From Sanyastnella coralliicola (GTDB lineage Bacteria; Bacteroidota; Bacteroidia; Flavobacteriales_D; Sanyastnellaceae): 64,000 nucleotides of DNA. Under the pieces are notes generated by a model. It ran no database searches and was not told where the DNA came from. It saw nothing but the letters and a program-made list of their open reading frames with translations. The translations under genes and the position numbers were made by a program. Shown here piece after piece: positions 63,931 to 64,000 of the stretch (position 1 is the first letter of the stretch; each line of letters begins with the position of its first letter). The stretch lies in the NCBI RefSeq assembly GCF_030845195.1, contig NZ_CP132543.1, positions 389,501 to 453,500 of the forward strand, read 5' to 3'.

Positions 63931-64000
63931 TTGAATACCATGGCCTACGCCAGCCCGTAGGCTGTGAGGACTTCTGCGAAAAACTCCTCTACGTGATTAC

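Noticed and set aside
1-64000. tRNA, rRNA, insertion sequence, prophage or integron genes
   Set aside because: None seen: no transposase, integrase or clover-leaf-like sequence was recognised on either strand.

Overview
The window comes from a member of the Bacteroidota, most likely a marine member of the Flavobacteriales (Cryomorphaceae- or Schleiferiaceae-like; the family is a guess). The evidence is type IX secretion system (T9SS) sorting domains of type A and type B on at least seven exported proteins, a PorP/SprF plus PorE-like OmpA pair, a DUF3078 protein, several ECF sigma/anti-sigma pairs, and promoters of the Bacteroidota form TAnnTTTG, often only a few bases from the start codon. 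No rRNA, tRNA, CRISPR array, transposase or phage gene was seen.

Layout. 0-9.7 kb: the end of an AtoE-type fatty acid transporter, an intergenic region with phased 20-21 bp repeats and a candidate small RNA, a 1543-aa secreted PKD-repeat protein, then (minus strand) an FG-GAP T9SS protein with a LytS-type histidine kinase and a LytTR response regulator. 9.7-26.2 kb: mostly housekeeping genes: M16 peptidase, MOSC protein, MFS transporter, an operon of ECF sigma, two MscS-like channels and DUF3078, DEAD-box helicase, GNAT, bestrophin, patatin and FabD. 26.3-36.5 kb: two sigma-factor modules. The first is ECF sigma, a TPR-bearing membrane anti-sigma, and a convergent, overlapping periplasmic TPR-CHAT protease-like gene. 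The second is ECF sigma, a predicted inner-to-outer-membrane anti-sigma with a beta-barrel, and a lipoprotein, placed just after a T9SS protein carrying nine Kazal-like six-cysteine repeats. 36.6-46.1 kb: a four-gene surface-adhesin operon: small exported protein, 2005-aa type B T9SS adhesin, PorP/SprF, PorE-like OmpA. 46.4-52.8 kb: isocitrate dehydrogenase, an arsenic operon (ArsR, exported phosphatase-fold arsenate reductase homologue, ACR3), a Spy-like protein, an HI0933-family flavoprotein and a cNMP/AlbA_2 fusion. 52.8-64 kb: two outer-membrane proteins, two tandem secreted vanadium-haloperoxidase-family proteins with Ig-like repeats and T9SS tails, an OmpA protein, and heptanucleotide repeats.

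The genes suggest a surface-focused lifestyle: large Ca-binding or Ig-like adhesins and secreted enzymes are exported by T9SS, while sigma/anti-sigma and LytTR systems probably sense envelope state. Three patterns are not explained by the gene list. First, a 16-bp sequence (TTCGCTAGCGCGGAAT) recurs exactly or nearly so at eight sites, mostly inside genes and often in the same frame. Second, 20-21 bp phased repeats lie upstream of candidate short transcripts next to the LytTR pair. Third, the CHAT/anti-sigma/sigma arrangement looks like a periplasmic proteolytic switch. All functional statements are from sequence reading and memory of families; no searches were run.
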